Positions 6,316-13,903 are shown, counted from the first letter of the stretch. The stretch is 14,052 nucleotides of DNA from an uncultured Moraxella sp. (GCA_916720335.1 CAKAQU010000036.1:1-14052), one strand, 5' to 3'. Numbers and translations: made by a program. The notes: generated by a model from the letters alone, not told the origin.

Positions 6316-7041
6316 ATGATTGTGTTTGACTTATATGGCTATGGCAATTTATTATTACAAGGCACAATACTAACCATCAAACTTAGTTTAACCAGTTTGA
6401 TTTTTGGTTTGTTCTTTGGGCTGCTTGGAGCAGTTGCCAAACGTTCACCAGTTTGGTTTATTAAAAAACTGGCTGATATTTATACAACTGTTGTGCGTGG
6501 TTTGCCTGAACTGTTAGTTGTTTTTGCGATTTATTTTGGGGCTGAAATTTTAGTTTCGAGCCTTGCTCATAAAATTGGCTATACTCAGCGCATTGAATTG
6601 GGCAGCTTTTGGCCTGGTGTCATGGCGCTGTCGGTGATGTTTGGAGCGTACGCCACCGAGGTTTTTCGTATGGCAATAGAGGAGATTCCCAAAGGTCAAT
6701 GGGAAAGCGCTCAAAGCCTTGGCATGCGACCCTTTCAGACTTTTTGGCGAATCATTCTTCCCCAAATGTGGATTGTTGCTTTGCCTAGTTTGGGTAATTT
6801 ATTTTTGGTACTACTCAAAGACACCGCCCTTGTCTCCTTGATTGGCTTAAAAGATTTGATTTATTACTCATCACGTGCTGCTCAATCCACCCAAGCACCT
6901 TTTACGTTCTTTTTAGTTGCTGCACTGGTTTATTTAGGTTTAACAATTGTGGTTACTTCTTTAATTAGTTTTTGTGAATGGCGTGCTAATCCTGCAGCTC
7001 GTTATGCCAAAAAATTACACAAACAAGGGGTTGAGGCATGA
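6316..7041 (+). CDS. Polar amino-acid ABC importer permease 1 (HisQ-like)
   Basis: An inner-membrane permease of the HisQ/HisM type, 241 residues from ATG 6316, with about five hydrophobic helices. The ATPase-docking EAA loop is visible at about residues 124-149 (IPKGQWESAQSLGMRP, then RIILPQM). It is followed by LLKDTALVSLIGL, which is typical of HisQ-like proteins. The start is uncertain. The longest frame begins at a TTG (6295) with no ribosome-binding site. ATG 6316 has AAAAGG only 2 nt upstream. GTG 6322 lies 8 nt from the same AGG and may be the true start. The gene ends by overlapping the next permease at ATGA. It pairs with that permease to form the channel used by the three receptors upstream (inference from order). 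Confidence 0.92.
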   Translation: MIVFDLYGYGNLLLQGTILTIKLSLTSLIFGLFFGLLGAVAKRSPVWFIKKLADIYTTVVRGLPELLVVFAIYFGAEILVSSLAHKIGYTQRIELGSFWPGVMALSVMFGAYATEVFRMAIEEIPKGQWESAQSLGMRPFQTFWRIILPQMWIVALPSLGNLFLVLLKDTALVSLIGLKDLIYYSSRAAQSTQAPFTFFLVAALVYLGLTIVVTSLISFCEWRANPAARYAKKLHKQGVEA

Positions 7042-7742
7042 GTTGGAATTGGCAAGCAATCATCACAAATTTTCCTGAATTATTAAAAGCATCATTGACC
7101 ACTGTCGAATTAGTGTTACTTTCCAGTGTTTTGGGATTGATTTTGGGGGTTACGCTAGGGCTTTTACGATTATCCAAAAATCCTTTGGTATGGATACCAC
7201 CTTATTTATATATCTTCTTTTTTCGAGGCACACCGCTTTTGGTGCAAATTTTTTTAATTTATTATGGGCTTGGACAATTCAAAATCATTCAAGACAGTTT
7301 TTTATGGAAACCTGTTTTAAGCCAGCCTTATTGGTGCGCCATCATTGCTTTTACGCTAAATACCGCTGCTTATATTGCTGAAATTGTTCGTGGTGCAATG
7401 AATGCTGTTCCTAAGGGTGAGTTAGAAGCTGCTGATGCCTTAGGCATGTCACCTAGTCAAAAACTAAAACGCATCACCCTGTCACGTGCTTTTGGGATTA
7501 TGATACCTGCTTATAGTAATGAGGTGATTTTTATGCTCAAAGGTTCGGCACTGGCATCGACCATTACAGTTGTAGATTTGATGTACACCTCTAAAGCCAT
7601 CATTGCCAAAACCTATCTAAATTTAGAAATTTATTTTGCCGCTGGCATCATTTATCTGTTGATTTCATGGGTATTATTGTTTGGTTTTCGGCAATTTGAT
7701 AAAAAAATTAATCACCATAAACACACCTTGCAGTCGCTATAA
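7038..7742 (+). CDS. Polar amino-acid ABC importer permease 2 (HisM-like)
   Basis: The second permease subunit, 234 residues with about five membrane helices. It starts within the stop of the first permease (ATGA overlap), a sign of translational coupling, with a GTTGAGG ribosome-binding region just upstream. HisM-like blocks are clear: YIFFFRGTPLLVQ, LTLNTAAYIAEI, the EAA loop AVPKGELEAADALGMS, then IPAYSNEVIFMLKGSALAS. The EAA loop has Ser (ITLSRAF) where LP is common, a minor departure. It is the last gene of the operon; a hairpin terminator follows 120 bp downstream. Confidence 0.93.
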   Translation: MSWNWQAIITNFPELLKASLTTVELVLLSSVLGLILGVTLGLLRLSKNPLVWIPPYLYIFFFRGTPLLVQIFLIYYGLGQFKIIQDSFLWKPVLSQPYWCAIIAFTLNTAAYIAEIVRGAMNAVPKGELEAADALGMSPSQKLKRITLSRAFGIMIPAYSNEVIFMLKGSALASTITVVDLMYTSKAIIAKTYLNLEIYFAAGIIYLLISWVLLFGFRQFDKKINHHKHTLQSL

Positions 7743-7864
7743 TCAGTTAATTTTTACGTGTGTTTGAAGGTGATTTAATCGTTTAAGCCTGCAAAATTAA
7801 TTTTAACCAACTTAATTACCAATGTTTAGACAAAACAACAAGATAAAAAGATAAATCATAAAAC

Positions 7865-7904
7865 TAGCAAGACCGCTAAATATTCCTGCCGTCTTGCTAA
7901 TTTT
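7865..7904. terminator. Terminator after the ABC operon, probably bidirectional
   Basis: TAGCAAGAC (7865-7873) pairs with GTCTTGCTA (7891-7899) around a 17-nt loop that can add two inner pairs after a C-C mismatch. ATTTT follows on the plus strand. On the minus strand the stem is followed by GTTTTATG, so it may also end transcripts of the lipoprotein gene at 8033-8674. The rest of 7743-8032 shows no gene; an A/T-rich inverted repeat ATACTTA/TAAGTAT (7925-7931 and 7941-7947) lies there without obvious role. Confidence 0.7.
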
Positions 7905-8032
7905 GGGTTATCTTAAATGATTAGATACTTACTATTTATTTAAGTATGAATATTATCCATCAATAAAATCAATACATCTGATACTAAAATTGTCTTTAGT
8001 CATTAACCATCAACCATAACAACCATCATACT

Positions 8033-8674
8033 TTAGTTTGTTTGTTGATTCTGGATTGATTGCTGATATTTTTGATATTTTTCAATAGCCGCTTTGGTAT
8101 CAAATCCTAAATCCTTTGCCAGATTTAAAAAATCATTCATACTATCAGACAACGCATTTGTTCCTTCTTGTATTTGCATCACAGCTTGATTAATCGCAGC
8201 CATATCATTTGGATTTTGCAAATCTAAGGCTATGATTGTTTGCAATCCATTATGCATTTTTTGAGCAGCATCGGTAGTTTTTTGAACAATATTCTTGCCT
8301 TCTTGACTTTGTAGTTCCAATCCATTTAATTCATCTTGTAGATTTTGAGTAAGCACAAGCTGCTCATTGATAATTGTTTTGACGTCTGCTTGGTTTTTTA
8401 CTTGGGTCATTTTATGTTGTAAAACTTGCTCTATATCAGGTGTAACGCCAGCGCGCTGAAATGCCTGTTGTATCGCCCACATATCACTTAATTGTGTTGA
8501 TTTTACATTTAAGGTATCTAAAACTTGTCTAGCATTTTCTACAATGCCTGTTTTATCCAATTCATCTTTACTAGACTGGGTATCATTTATTTTGGTAGTA
8601 TTTTTTGAACCTGCATCACCACAAGCAGCTAATAACACTGTCAAAAAAACCAATACAAAATATTTTTTATACAT
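8033..8674 (-). CDS. Unrecognised helical lipoprotein
   Basis: I do not recognise a family. The 213-residue product has a lipoprotein signal: positive start (MYKK), hydrophobic core and lipobox LAAC with Cys18. Residue +2 is Gly, so by the E. coli +2 rule it would go to the outer membrane. After an S/T/K/D-rich linker (about 20-45), the rest looks almost wholly alpha-helical, rich in Q, N, L, A and K, with heptad-like spacing of hydrophobics (about 48-75, 85-125 and 130-205). No cysteine other than Cys18 and no catalytic motif are seen. GGAGAAA 7 nt before the ATG is a good ribosome-binding site, and codon use matches the surroundings, so the gene is probably real. It is transcribed alone. 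A structural or envelope-associated role is possible but unproven. Confidence 0.82.
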   Translation of the reverse strand: MYKKYFVLVFLTVLLAACGDAGSKNTTKINDTQSSKDELDKTGIVENARQVLDTLNVKSTQLSDMWAIQQAFQRAGVTPDIEQVLQHKMTQVKNQADVKTIINEQLVLTQNLQDELNGLELQSQEGKNIVQKTTDAAQKMHNGLQTIIALDLQNPNDMAAINQAVMQIQEGTNALSDSMNDFLNLAKDLGFDTKAAIEKYQKYQQSIQNQQTN

Positions 8675-9043
8675 TTACTTTCTCCAATTCTTTTTGTGCG
8701 TGACAACATTCATGTTTGCTTAATAAATATACACTCAAATTGCTCAATTTTGGATTTATTCATAAATTGGTGTAAATATTAACCGTCTTAATTTAACTGG
8801 CAAATCTAAATTTTGGGTATTTTACACAATGCTTTTTTGAACTTTTGTGATTGCTTGCTGCTTATGATACCACTTTATTGTTCATCAGTTGTCTTGATGA
8901 GTTACTCAAATTGTTTTTAAAATCCATTACACCCAATGCAAAATCTTTTGATAAATAAACCATAACTGACAATCAAACAGCAAGTTTTACTTTGATTTAC
9001 AAAACTTCACCAAAAATCGCTACAGCTCTTTTTATCAAGACAC

Positions 9044-9049
9044 TATAAT
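9044..9049 (+). promoter_or_regulatory. Promoter -10 for the small exported protein gene
   Basis: A perfect TATAAT lies here. The -35 at the usual distance (TACAGC at 9021-9026, 17-bp spacer) is poor, so the promoter may depend on an activator. Transcription from about 9056 would give a leader of about 77 nt before the ATG at 9133. Confidence 0.5.
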
Positions 9050-9064
9050 GAAAAATAGGTAATT

Positions 9065-9089
9065 AAAACGCTATTTATTACAGTGTTTT
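9065..9089 (+). promoter_or_regulatory. Leader hairpin of the small exported protein gene
   Basis: AAAACGCT (9065-9072) pairs with AGTGTTTT (9082-9089), with one G-U pair, around a 9-nt loop. It lies at the 5' end of the predicted leader, where it could stabilise the mRNA or regulate it. It is about 35 nt from the ribosome-binding site and does not mask it. Confidence 0.4.
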
Positions 9090-9132
9090 AAAAATTGATT
9101 TAAGTAATTTTTTGATAAGTCAGAGGTAGATT

Positions 9133-9504
9133 ATGAAAACGTTAGGTAAATTTTTATTAGCAGGTGTTTTAGGTGTTGCTAGTTTGAGTGCTTCTGCTGG
9201 CGATGGTGGCTATTTGTGTTCTTTTGATACTTATATTGATAAAAGCGATTTATACAATTCAAGCGGCTCAAAGTTATCTTCTGTTGGTCAAATCATCCGT
9301 CAAGACCGTGTTAATGTCTATAATGGTAGCTCCTCTGATGGTAGTGATGACTGCGGTTTAAGCAACCTAAATAAACGCAACCAACTGCAAAAAGCGATTG
9401 ATAGAAGTAAAATCAGTCCAAACGTAAAAAATGCCGTAAAACGCGGTGATGTGGGTGTATCGGTTACTTGGTTTAACAGTCACGTACAAGTAGAACTAAA
9501 CTAA
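9133..9504 (+). CDS. Unrecognised small exported protein with two cysteines
   Basis: I do not recognise a family. The 123-residue product has a clear Sec signal peptide (MKTLGKF, hydrophobic core, SASAG), probably cut after Ala22, leaving about 100 residues in the periplasm or outside. The mature part has just two cysteines, Cys29 and Cys74, which could form one disulphide. A Ser/Gly/Asp-rich stretch (NGSSSDGSDD, 64-73) comes before Cys74, followed by a basic segment (about 80-105) and a beta-like end (VGVSVTWFNSHVQVEL). AGAGG 7 nt before the ATG, a perfect -10 upstream and a strong terminator after the stop show a single-gene transcription unit, so it is very likely expressed. It could be a secreted factor or a periplasmic protein; no function is assigned. 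Confidence 0.85.
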   Translation: MKTLGKFLLAGVLGVASLSASAGDGGYLCSFDTYIDKSDLYNSSGSKLSSVGQIIRQDRVNVYNGSSSDGSDDCGLSNLNKRNQLQKAIDRSKISPNVKNAVKRGDVGVSVTWFNSHVQVELN

Positions 9505-9527
9505 ATACGATTGACGCCAAATTACCC

Positions 9528-9559
9528 AAAAGCCAGATAAAATCTGGCTTTTATTTTTT
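9528..9559 (+). terminator. Intrinsic terminator after the small exported protein gene
   Basis: AAAAGCCAGAT (9528-9538) and ATCTGGCTTTT (9542-9552) form a perfect 11-bp stem with a 3-nt loop, followed by A and six T residues. On the minus strand only the four stem T residues follow before GGG, so it would end xerC transcripts less well. Confidence 0.9.
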
Positions 9560-9567
9560 ATACATCA

Positions 9568-10563
9568 TTAATTTTGATTTTTATCTTTTTGAGAGGCTCT
9601 TGGGTGAGCTTTATCATAAGTTTTTGATAATGTGCCAAAATCAACCTGTGTGTAAATCTGCGTTGTGCTGATATTACTATGACCAAGCATTTCTTGAATG
9701 GCTCGTAAATCGCCACTAGCAGACAACATGTGTGATGCAAAACAGTGGCGTAAAATATGTGGGTGCAGGTTTTGGCTGATACCCGCATTTTGAGCACATG
9801 CCTTTAAACGAAGCTGAACCGCCCGTTGAGTAATACGTCCGCCTTTTTGGCTCACAAATAAGGCTTGGGTATTTTTTTGCCATTGTTGTCTTATTGGCAA
9901 ATAAACTGTAATGGCTGTGATAGCCTGAGCGCCCACAGGTACAATACGCATTTTATTTCCTTTACCAACCACACGCACTGTTTTACCTGATAAATCCACA
10001 TCTTCCACATTCAAATTGACAAGTTCTGACAGTCGCAATCCACTACTGTACATCAATTCAAACATGGCTTTATCTCGCTGCCAAATATTTGCCAACACTT
10101 GATTTTCTGGAATAGGCTGGTCAAGCAGCTGACTTATCAAATCTACATCGCTAATCACGGGTAAAGGTCGGGGCTGGCTTTTTAGCCGGTAGGCAGCAGC
10201 TGGGTTATTTTGGGTTAAATTTTGTGCAATAGCGTATTGATAAAATTTATTGACAGCGGATAGTTCTTGCTTTATGGTAGATATTTTTTGACCACTTTCC
10301 AAACGACCACTAAAAAATAGTGCTAATTGTTTTTTTTGACACGCCTGCCAATTGCCTTGTAATGCAGTATTTTTAGCAACAAACTTTGAAAAACGGTATA
10401 ACGATGCTTGATATGCCAAAATGGTATTTATTGAATAATTTTCACGGTACAGACTTTTTAGCCATTCATCAATAATTGATATAAAATGGGCTTGGTGTTT
10501 ATCAGGATTTTTAATAATGTTGGTAGTTGTGGAATTGGGCTTAATAATGTGATTAAGACGCAT
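9568..10563 (-). CDS. xerC: Tyrosine recombinase XerC
   Basis: XerC acts with XerD at the dif site to resolve chromosome dimers at cell division. The 331-residue protein has the N-terminal SAM-like DNA-binding domain (about 28-115) and the catalytic domain (about 135-320). All catalytic residues are visible: Arg177 (GLRLSEL), Lys201 (VVGKGNK), His269 and Arg272 (HPHILRH), His295 (GHSNIST) and nucleophile Tyr304 (TQIYT). The C-terminal SKTYDKAHPRA is the XerC rather than XerD form. It is about 20-25 residues longer at the N-terminus than E. coli XerC. The only ATG has no clear ribosome-binding site, so a later non-ATG start is possible. There is no attachment site or cargo beside it, so this is the housekeeping recombinase and not an integrase. 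Confidence 0.95.
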   Translation of the reverse strand: MRLNHIIKPNSTTTNIIKNPDKHQAHFISIIDEWLKSLYRENYSINTILAYQASLYRFSKFVAKNTALQGNWQACQKKQLALFFSGRLESGQKISTIKQELSAVNKFYQYAIAQNLTQNNPAAAYRLKSQPRPLPVISDVDLISQLLDQPIPENQVLANIWQRDKAMFELMYSSGLRLSELVNLNVEDVDLSGKTVRVVGKGNKMRIVPVGAQAITAITVYLPIRQQWQKNTQALFVSQKGGRITQRAVQLRLKACAQNAGISQNLHPHILRHCFASHMLSASGDLRAIQEMLGHSNISTTQIYTQVDFGTLSKTYDKAHPRASQKDKNQN

Positions 10564-10578
10564 AATGTGGCACTAAAC

Positions 10579-10621
10579 TGATAAAAATAATCATTGATTT
10601 TTAAAGTAAGTAATTTTATCA
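10579..10621. repeat. Nested inverted repeats between xerC and the hydrolase gene
   Basis: TGATAAAA (10579-10586) and TTTTATCA (10614-10621) are perfect inverted copies 27 bp apart. Between them lies the near-palindrome AATCA-T-TGATT (10589-10599). The position, between two divergent start codons, suits an operator, but such A/T-rich repeats also arise by chance. Confidence 0.35.
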
Positions 10622-10648
10622 TTAAAAGTTTTTATTTTGCTGTCTTTT

Positions 10649-11776
10649 ATGATAATTTTTATTTTCAACTGTATACTTATTATAGCCTTAATACTGACCA
10701 TTGGCATCATTGCATTTTTAAATTCAGCTGTTTTTGGGGGAAGCCCTGACAGTCAGACCCTACAAGTGATGCAAAAATCGCCCAATTATCAAAACGGCAA
10801 ATTTGAAAACTTGCAACCGCTGATTGTAGACGGTTCAGGCGCTGGGGTTTCTGAGGATGAACGCCTAAATTTGATGGATTTTATCATAAATATTTTTTAT
10901 CCTGCTGATGGTAAACATCCCAAGGAGTCTTTACCAACTTTGCCTTTGACCAAAAATATTCCCTTGCAAAACAACAGTTTTACTTGGCTTGGACATTCCA
11001 CCATTTTATTTAAAATGGGCGATAAAACAATCATTACCGACCCTGTATTTTATCGGGTATCACCCATCCCCTTGGGTGGAAAGCCCTACTCAATGACTCA
11101 TCCACCTAAAACAGACGAGTTACCAAATTTAGACATTGTCATTTTATCACACGACCATTATGACCATTTGGACATGAAAGCAATTCAAGAAATCCATCTA
11201 AAAGCCCAAAAATTTCTTGTACCACTGGGTGTCAAAGCTCATCTTGTTAAATGGGGCGTGGATAAAAATAAAATTCAAGAATTTGCATGGCATGATACAC
11301 AAAATCTAGATGGGCTTGAATTTATCTTTGTGCCATCACGACATTATGGCGGAAGAAAATTATCCACCCGAAGTCAAACCTTATGGGGCGGTTGGGTGGT
11401 GAAATCCGTTGATTTTTCATTGTATTTTACAGGCGATGGTGGTTTTGGTAGCCATTTTGCTGACATCGCAAAAACATACGCTCCCGATGATGGTTTTGAT
11501 TTAATGTTTGTGGAAAATGGAGCGTATAATGTGAATTGGGCTGATGTGCATATGTTTCCAGAACAATCGGTGCAAGCAGTCAAAGACGCCAAAGCCAAAC
11601 TTGCCCTACCGATTCATTGGGGTAAATACGACCTTGCTTATCACAAGTGGGATGAACCTGCTGAACGATTTTTAGCAGAAGCTACAAAACAAAACGTTGC
11701 ATTCATCACGCCAAAAATTGGACAAAATTTTACTATAAATGACCAAACTACACCTTGGTGGAAGGAAGTACAATAA
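10649..11776 (+). CDS. Membrane-anchored metallo-beta-lactamase-fold hydrolase (NAPE-PLD/RomA-like)
   Basis: A metal-dependent hydrolase of 375 residues from the ATG at 10649. A TTG at 10637 would add four residues; neither start has a clear ribosome-binding site. An N-terminal hydrophobic helix (about 2-26) should anchor it in the inner membrane with the body in the periplasm. The family metal ligands are all present: HDHYDHLD with His168, His170, Asp172 and His173, then His232 (PSRHYGG), Asp263 (FTGDGGFG) and His323 (PIHWGKYD). The set matches the zinc ligands of human NAPE-PLD (HxHxDH, His, Asp, His). Bacterial members are often annotated as RomA or MBL-fold protein; phospholipid hydrolysis is known for NAPE-PLD but not shown for this branch. 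Its stop overlaps the start of the MATE gene, so the two are coupled. Confidence 0.88.
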   Translation: MIIFIFNCILIIALILTIGIIAFLNSAVFGGSPDSQTLQVMQKSPNYQNGKFENLQPLIVDGSGAGVSEDERLNLMDFIINIFYPADGKHPKESLPTLPLTKNIPLQNNSFTWLGHSTILFKMGDKTIITDPVFYRVSPIPLGGKPYSMTHPPKTDELPNLDIVILSHDHYDHLDMKAIQEIHLKAQKFLVPLGVKAHLVKWGVDKNKIQEFAWHDTQNLDGLEFIFVPSRHYGGRKLSTRSQTLWGGWVVKSVDFSLYFTGDGGFGSHFADIAKTYAPDDGFDLMFVENGAYNVNWADVHMFPEQSVQAVKDAKAKLALPIHWGKYDLAYHKWDEPAERFLAEATKQNVAFITPKIGQNFTINDQTTPWWKEVQ

Positions 11777-13173
11777 TGTTATTGGATATTAGCCGTTATA
11801 ATTTTTCGGCATATAAAAAAGAATTTGCTGCCCTAGTTGCGCTTGCGCTTCCCATGCTACTATCTCAAGTTGCCCAAGTTGGTACTGGCTTTGTAGATAC
11901 GGTCATGGCAGGAAGTATCAGCACATCTGATTTATCGGCGGTTGGGCTGGGTAATAGTGTATTTTTTACGGTATACATTACCCTGCTTGGGGTTATGACC
12001 GCGTTAAACCCAATGATTTCTCAAGCCTTTGGCGTACACAAACACAAAAATACCAATGACACCCAAAAAGCCATTGGTAACCTTGGTTGGCAAGGAATTT
12101 GGTATGGATTGTTTTTGGGAGTGATTGGGCTGTTTTTGGTCTGGTCAGTGATTGGTTTTTTTGATAAATTTTTAAATTTAGAAGCCAAAACCCTTGCAGT
12201 AAGTCAGCTTTATTTATGGTTTATTGGTTTTGCCATGCCAGCAGCTTTAATACATCGAGCTTTACACGCTTACGCATCCAGTCTTGGTAAACCCAAAGCC
12301 ATCATGATTGTTAGCTGGATTTGTTTTTTTGCCAATATTTTTCTAAATTGGGTGTTTGTTTATGGCAAATTTGGCATGCCAATGCTTGGCGGGGCAGGTT
12401 GTGGATTGGCAACAGCAATTGTCTTTTGGATAAATGCACTGCTTTTAGGTTTATACATTGCCAAAGATAAATTTTTTGCCCCTTTTGGGCTGTTTGATAA
12501 ATTTAGAAAACCAGATATCAAATTATTTGGTGAAATTACCCGACTTGGCGTACCCATTGGCTTGTCGTTTTTTATTGAAGTAAGCTTATTTGCTTGCATT
12601 ATTTTTTTAGTCGCTAAATTGGATGGGGATACTACCAAACTTATTTCTGCCCAACAGATTGTGATTAATTTAACCAGTTTGATTTTTATGATTCCCCAAA
12701 GCATTGGAATTGCCAGCACCGTAAGAATTGGCATCAATCTTGGTCAAAACAATCCTCAACAAGCTCGTTATGTATCAGGGGTTGCTATTAGTAGCGCTAT
12801 GGCAATTTCGTTTTTGACCGCAAGTTTTTTAATTATTTTTCGTTACAAACTTGCTGATATGTACACTGATGATTTGGCAGTAATTGATATTTGTGGTACG
12901 CTTTTATTGTTTGCAGCAGCATTTCAGTTAGTAGACGCCATTCAATGCGTTGCAAGTTACGCTCTTCGTGGTTATAAAATCACCAAAAGTCCAATGATAA
13001 TTCATATGATTTGTTTTTGGGGTTTTGGAATTATCCCAGGGGTAATCTTTGCATTTTGGTTTGGTTTGGGCATTTATGGGTTCTGGCTGGCTTTGGTGAT
13101 GTCTTTGGCAGTGGCAGCAATCAGCCTACTTTGGCTGCTTGAAAAACACAGTAAAAAGCTATTGATAGGATAA
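11776..13173 (+). CDS. MATE family multidrug/cation efflux transporter (NorM/MdtK-like)
   Basis: An inner-membrane antiporter that exports cationic or aromatic compounds using a sodium or proton gradient. The product is 465 residues from ATG 11776, about the usual family length, with roughly twelve hydrophobic helices in two homologous halves. The N-terminal block ALPMLLSQVAQVGTGFVDTV is typical of NorM, and the second half repeats the pattern (GVPIGLSFFIEV, then IPQSIGIAST). The open frame extends to a TTG at 11755, but the ATG overlaps the upstream stop as TAATG and has GGAAGGAAG just before it, which marks translational coupling. The amidase gene follows after 4 bp. The drug range cannot be read from sequence. 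Confidence 0.93.
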   Translation: MLLDISRYNFSAYKKEFAALVALALPMLLSQVAQVGTGFVDTVMAGSISTSDLSAVGLGNSVFFTVYITLLGVMTALNPMISQAFGVHKHKNTNDTQKAIGNLGWQGIWYGLFLGVIGLFLVWSVIGFFDKFLNLEAKTLAVSQLYLWFIGFAMPAALIHRALHAYASSLGKPKAIMIVSWICFFANIFLNWVFVYGKFGMPMLGGAGCGLATAIVFWINALLLGLYIAKDKFFAPFGLFDKFRKPDIKLFGEITRLGVPIGLSFFIEVSLFACIIFLVAKLDGDTTKLISAQQIVINLTSLIFMIPQSIGIASTVRIGINLGQNNPQQARYVSGVAISSAMAISFLTASFLIIFRYKLADMYTDDLAVIDICGTLLLFAAAFQLVDAIQCVASYALRGYKITKSPMIIHMICFWGFGIIPGVIFAFWFGLGIYGFWLALVMSLAVAAISLLWLLEKHSKKLLIG

Positions 13174-13177
13174 ATTT

Positions 13178-13903
13178 ATGCGATTTTTTTATCTATGTTC
13201 ACTGATATTTTTAGTTGCGTGCAGTCAAAAACCGCTCATTGTCTTAGATTCAGGACACAACCCCAAAGGTTCATCACTTGGGGTTGGAGCAATCAGTTTA
13301 ACAGGCATTCCTGAAGTGAACTACAATGATGTTTTCACTCAAGAACTTTATCAACTACTCATTCAAAAAGGTTATCAGGTAGAATTAACCAGACAAGCTA
13401 GTAATGAAAAAACATTACAAGAACGTAGTAATCTTGCCAACAATCACTCTCATAACAAAAAAGCGGTGTTTATCTCTATTCATCACGACAGCACCCAACT
13501 TGCTAATCTACGCCCTATTAAAGTAGGCGATATTGACACCTACCAAACCATACGCCCTATTGTTGGTTCATCATTTCATATTTCCCGCGAAAATGGCAAT
13601 TATACTGACTCACTAAAACTGGCAAAGTCAATTGGTAACGCCTTTTATGTTATTAAACGCACGCCTAATTTAGACCATGCAAACAGCAACTATGAAAAAT
13701 CCTTATCCTTGGTTGATAAAAAACTTGGTATTTATCACCATGATAAATTGGTCGTTTTAAAAACCACCAAAATTCCAGCAGTATTGATAGAAATTGGTGT
13801 GATTGTAGATAAAAGTGACGAAGCATTTATCAAAGACCCCAAAGAGCGTCAAAAACTGGTACAAGCGGTGGCTTTAGGAATTGATAACTACTACAATCAT
13901 TAA
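13178..13903 (+). CDS. N-acetylmuramoyl-L-alanine amidase (Amidase_3), lipoprotein
   Basis: A zinc amidase that cuts the bond between MurNAc and the peptide stem of peptidoglycan. The 241-residue protein is a single Amidase_3 domain (about 19-238). The zinc ligands are visible: His27 (DSGHNP), Glu46 (GIPEVNYN) and a His in SIHHDS (102/103), with the catalytic Glu205 (LIEIGV). The N-terminus is a short lipoprotein signal with lipobox LVAC (Cys15), so it should be membrane-tethered, unlike the soluble AmiA/B/C of E. coli. There is no AMIN or peptidoglycan-binding domain. AGGA sits 7 nt before the ATG and the gene starts 4 bp after the MATE stop. A role in cell-wall turnover or daughter-cell separation is likely from the family. 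The stop overlaps that of the convergent gene. Confidence 0.92.
   Translation: MRFFYLCSLIFLVACSQKPLIVLDSGHNPKGSSLGVGAISLTGIPEVNYNDVFTQELYQLLIQKGYQVELTRQASNEKTLQERSNLANNHSHNKKAVFISIHHDSTQLANLRPIKVGDIDTYQTIRPIVGSSFHISRENGNYTDSLKLAKSIGNAFYVIKRTPNLDHANSNYEKSLSLVDKKLGIYHHDKLVVLKTTKIPAVLIEIGVIVDKSDEAFIKDPKERQKLVQAVALGIDNYYNH

Larger units (their letters stand above)
8675..9132. other. 458-bp intergenic region without a gene
   Basis: No open frame with a start, ribosome-binding site and plausible length is seen on either strand; the longest candidate noticed is an 18-codon frame at 8863. It separates two divergent genes for exported proteins and must hold both promoters. A small hairpin TCATCA/TGATGA (8882-8887 and 8895-8900) and the plus-strand promoter and leader hairpin listed separately are the only structures noted. 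A small RNA cannot be excluded. No tRNA, repeat or insertion-sequence end is recognised. Confidence 0.6.

Noticed and set aside
8863..8919. Possible 18-codon small protein in the 458-bp gap
   Set aside because: No ribosome-binding site precedes it and its composition is not distinctive; it is likely chance.
9568..10563. Integrase of a genomic island, with the orphan exported gene as cargo
   Set aside because: The C-terminal motif and overall match are those of housekeeping XerC; no tRNA, direct repeats, att-like site or other mobile genes are nearby.
12360..12737. Reverse-strand open frame of 125 codons inside the MATE gene
   Set aside because: The forward frame is a complete MATE protein with continuous membrane helices, and the reverse product has no recognisable features.
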